From an uncultured Collinsella sp. (GTDB lineage: Bacteria; Actinomycetota; Coriobacteriia; Coriobacteriales; Coriobacteriaceae): 6,768 bases of DNA. Below, piece after piece: positions 5,456-6,768 of this stretch. A program made the position numbers and the translations under genes. The notes beneath the pieces are model-generated. The model was given only the letters and a program-made list of their open reading frames with translations. It was not told the origin of the DNA and did no database searches. Each line of letters starts with the position of its first letter. Position 1 is the stretch's first letter. The stretch is taken from the NCBI GenBank assembly GCA_900544465.1, contig UQVT01000110.1, positions 1-6,768 of the forward strand, read 5' to 3'.

Positions 5456-5473
5456 GGACCGGCGACTCGGTCC
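5456..5473 (+). repeat. 6-base-pair hairpin before deglycase 2
   Basis: GGACCG (5456-5461) and CGGTCC (5468-5473) flank a 6-base loop. It is the third stem in the 199-base gap between IID and deglycase 2. Its role is unknown, and it ends 65 bases before the start codon. I see no clear promoter in this GC-rich gap. Confidence 0.35.
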
Positions 5474-5523
5474 AAACCACGGTAACCCTGCGAGCGCCCG
5501 GCAATGTGGCGCCGCAAAAATCG

Positions 5524-5529
5524 AAAGGA
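5524..5529 (+). promoter_or_regulatory. Ribosome binding site deciding the deglycase 2 start
   Basis: AAAGGA at 5524-5529 lies nine bases before ATG 5539. The in-frame ATG at 5530 directly abuts the site, and the one at 5440 sits inside the 31-base palindrome with no ribosome site, so 5539 is chosen. Confidence 0.75.
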
Positions 5530-5538
5530 ATGTGTCAG

Positions 5539-6522
5539 ATGTACGAGATCGACCTTAACCTCCCTAAGCAGATCGTCGCTGACGTCCTGTCCAACCACGA
5601 GATCCACAGTGTCGCCTTCGTCGGCTGCGGTGCTTCCATGTCCGACCTGTACCCCGCCAAGTACTTCCTGGCCAACAACACGGACAAGCTGAACGTTCAG
5701 ATCTTCACTGCTAACGAGTTCAACTACGACACGCCTTCCTGGGTCAACGAGCACACCTTCGTGATCACCTGCTCCCTCGGTGGCTCCACGCCCGAGACCG
5801 TCGAGGCCAACAAGACCGCCAAGAAGCACAACTGCCCGGTCGTCTCCCTCACCAACAAGGCTGGCTCCGCTCTGACCGTCGACGCTGACTACGTCATCGT
5901 TCACGGCTTCCACGCCAACTTCGCTGCCAAGTGCGAGAAGCCCGGCTATGCCATCGCTCTTGCTCTCGAGATCCTTCAGCAGACCGAGGGCTATGACAAG
6001 TACGACGACATGATCACCGGCCTCACCAACGTCTTCGATCTCTGCGAGAACGCTGCTCAGTCCTGCAAGAAGCTCGCCAAGAAGTTCGCTGAGGACTTCA
6101 AGGACGACAAGATGATTTACTTCATGGCCTCTGGTGCCTCCGAGAAGATGGCTTACTCTCACGCCGCCTTCCTGTTCACCGAGATGCAGTGGATCGACGC
6201 CGCCGCCTACAACACCGGCGAGTACTTCCACGGCCCGTTCGAGGTTTCCACCGAGGGTAAGCCCTACGTCTTCTTCATGTCCGATGGCGCTACCCGTCCG
6301 ATGGACGCCCGCGCCCTCACCTTCCTTGAGCGCATGGGCGCCAAGGTCGCTCTGATCGACTCCAAGGACTACGGCCTGGCTGACGCCGTGCCCGCGAGCG
6401 TCGTCACCTACTTCAACCCGCTGCTGCACCTCGCCGTTATGCGCGAGTACGGCAACCAGATCGCCGAGGCCCGTCAGCACCCGCTGACCATGCGTCGCTA
6501 CATGTGGAAGCTTTCCTACTAA
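5539..6522 (+). CDS. SIS-domain sugar-phosphate deglycase, FrlB/GfrE-like (deglycase 2)
   Basis: This 327-residue cytoplasmic protein is a diverged paralogue of deglycase 1. SIS domain 1 (about 20-145) has the loop VGCGASMSDLYPAKYF (28-43) and a canonical SLGGSTPET phosphate motif (79-87). SIS domain 2 (about 190-320) has E215 and H231 in the same E-x15-H spacing, ending in YFHGPFE. The shared landmarks QQTEGY, FHGPFE and RRYMWKL show common ancestry with deglycase 1, while most surface and loop positions differ, so a different substrate is likely. The predicted reaction is cleavage of the 6-phosphorylated adduct delivered by the PTS into hexose 6-phosphate and an amine. Codon use is strongly biased to a few C-ending codons, suggesting high expression. 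It follows the PTS genes with a hairpin-rich gap and ends at a strong terminator. Which of the two enzymes acts on a fructose- and which on a glucose-derived adduct cannot be told here. Confidence 0.87.
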   Translation: MYEIDLNLPKQIVADVLSNHEIHSVAFVGCGASMSDLYPAKYFLANNTDKLNVQIFTANEFNYDTPSWVNEHTFVITCSLGGSTPETVEANKTAKKHNCPVVSLTNKAGSALTVDADYVIVHGFHANFAAKCEKPGYAIALALEILQQTEGYDKYDDMITGLTNVFDLCENAAQSCKKLAKKFAEDFKDDKMIYFMASGASEKMAYSHAAFLFTEMQWIDAAAYNTGEYFHGPFEVSTEGKPYVFFMSDGATRPMDARALTFLERMGAKVALIDSKDYGLADAVPASVVTYFNPLLHLAVMREYGNQIAEARQHPLTMRRYMWKLSY

Positions 6523-6555
6523 TCACAAGTAAGTAGACCTTACGGGTTGATTGAG

Positions 6556-6588
6556 AGGGGATGGGGTTTGCGCCCCGTCCCCTTTTTT
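6556..6588 (+). terminator. Strong intrinsic terminator after deglycase 2
   Basis: An 11-base-pair stem pairs AGGGGATGGGG (6556-6566) with CCCCGTCCCCT (6573-6583). It has one T-G wobble, a 6-base loop and six consecutive T residues (6583-6588), the first of which also closes the stem. It lies 33 bases after the deglycase 2 stop and closes the PTS-deglycase unit. Confidence 0.92.
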
Positions 6589-6633
6589 GCTCTTGGGAGG
6601 GCACGCCTGTCGCGTCGCAAAACCCAGGATAAA

Positions 6634-6668
6634 ACCTACCAAAATAAACCTGTCTCTATTTGGCAGGT
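6634..6668. promoter_or_regulatory. Imperfect inverted repeat at the HAD gene leader, possible operator
   Basis: ACCTACCAAAATA (6634-6646) and TATTTGGCAGGT (6657-6668) are inverted copies with one mismatch and one extra base, around a 10-base centre. The right arm ends next to the ribosome site. It could be an operator, or an mRNA hairpin beside the ribosome site. No clear -35/-10 pair is seen in 6589-6682. Confidence 0.4.
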
Positions 6669-6674
6669 GGGAGG
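6669..6674 (+). promoter_or_regulatory. Ribosome binding site of the HAD gene
   Basis: GGGAGG is eight bases before ATG 6683. The in-frame ATG at 6677 is only two bases away, too close, so 6683 is preferred. Confidence 0.7.
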
Positions 6675-6682
6675 AGATGCGT

Positions 6683-6768
6683 ATGATCAAAGCAGTGCTG
6701 TTTGACATGGACGGCGTGCTGGTCGATACCGAGTGGTTCTACAACCGTCGTCGCGTGGCGTTTATGGA
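6683..6768 (+). CDS. HAD-superfamily phosphatase, beta-phosphoglucomutase-like (5' fragment)
   Basis: Only the first 28 codons are present, and the gene runs off the window. The reading MIKAVLFDMDGVLVDTEWFY shows the DxDGxLxDTE motif I of HAD subfamily IA hydrolases. D8 is the expected nucleophile and D10 the general acid/base, followed by the start of the helical cap. Relatives include beta-phosphoglucomutases, phosphoglycolate phosphatases and broad sugar-phosphate phosphatases. A strong terminator separates it from deglycase 2, so it is probably its own transcript. A role in dephosphorylating or isomerising sugar phosphates from the neighbouring pathway is possible but not shown. Confidence 0.85.
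   Translation, partial: MIKAVLFDMDGVLVDTEWFYNRRRVAFM

Noticed and set aside
5440..5538. 33-residue N-terminal extension of deglycase 2 from ATG 5440
   Set aside because: The extension would be encoded by half of the 31-base palindrome and a hairpin. It has no ribosome site and is absent from related proteins, while ATG 5539 has a well-placed AAAGGA.
5266..6480. 404-codon open frame on the minus strand across deglycase 2
   Set aside because: Longest frame in the window but antisense to a clear SIS gene. Its translation is repetitive Val/Gly/Leu/Glu, typical of a mirror frame, with no ribosome site or domain.
1..6768. CRISPR array, tRNA, rRNA, integrase or toxin-antitoxin pair
   Set aside because: No regularly spaced repeats, no tRNA-like or rRNA sequence and no recombinase or toxin family was seen. 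The repeats present are isolated palindromes.

Overview
The window reads as a piece of a GC-rich gut actinobacterial chromosome. Coriobacteriia, and Collinsella in particular, fit best. This is inferred from the strong G/C preference at third codon positions, the gene families, the GGAGG-type ribosome sites and the palindromic intergenic DNA of a style I associate with Collinsella. No 16S or other decisive marker is present. Every supported gene is on the + strand.

Layout: (1) 93-1085, a SIS-domain sugar-phosphate deglycase of the FrlB/GfrF type, ending in a hairpin-rich 387-base gap. (2) 1473-2555, a ten-helix EamA/DMT-family transporter with a TTG start and a long hydrophilic tail. (3) 2738-3661, 3698-4492 and 4506-5339, a mannose-family (PTS-Man) sugar permease: a fused IIA-IIB protein, IIC and IID, tightly packed in one operon. 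(4) 5539-6522, a second, diverged FrlB-type deglycase, 199 bases after IID and closed by a strong intrinsic terminator at 6556-6588. (5) From 6683, the first 28 codons of a HAD-superfamily phosphatase, cut by the window edge.

How they could work together: a mannose-family PTS imports a sugar adduct and phosphorylates it at C6 on entry. The two deglycases then split 6-phosphorylated sugar-amine (Amadori-type) adducts into a hexose 6-phosphate and a free amine or amino acid. No separate kinase is needed, and none is seen. The gene content (one Man-family PTS plus two different FrlB-like deglycases) matches the Salmonella gfr fructoselysine/glucoselysine system. From memory, Collinsella intestinalis has been reported to consume epsilon-fructoselysine. 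The real substrate here cannot be read from sequence; fructoselysine, glucoselysine or another glycated amine are the leading candidates. The EamA transporter could export the released amine, which is inference only.

Regulation: the transporter and PTS leaders share a 16-base motif, TATAAYGACYATAACG (1417-1432 and 2706-2721), with a weaker relative upstream of the first deglycase. This suggests one regulator for the three units. A 14-base direct repeat with a 21-base period lies just upstream of the PTS -10 box and may be an activator site. The intergenic DNA holds several large palindromes: a nested 103-base one, a 56-base near-perfect one and a 31-base one. They look like repetitive extragenic elements.
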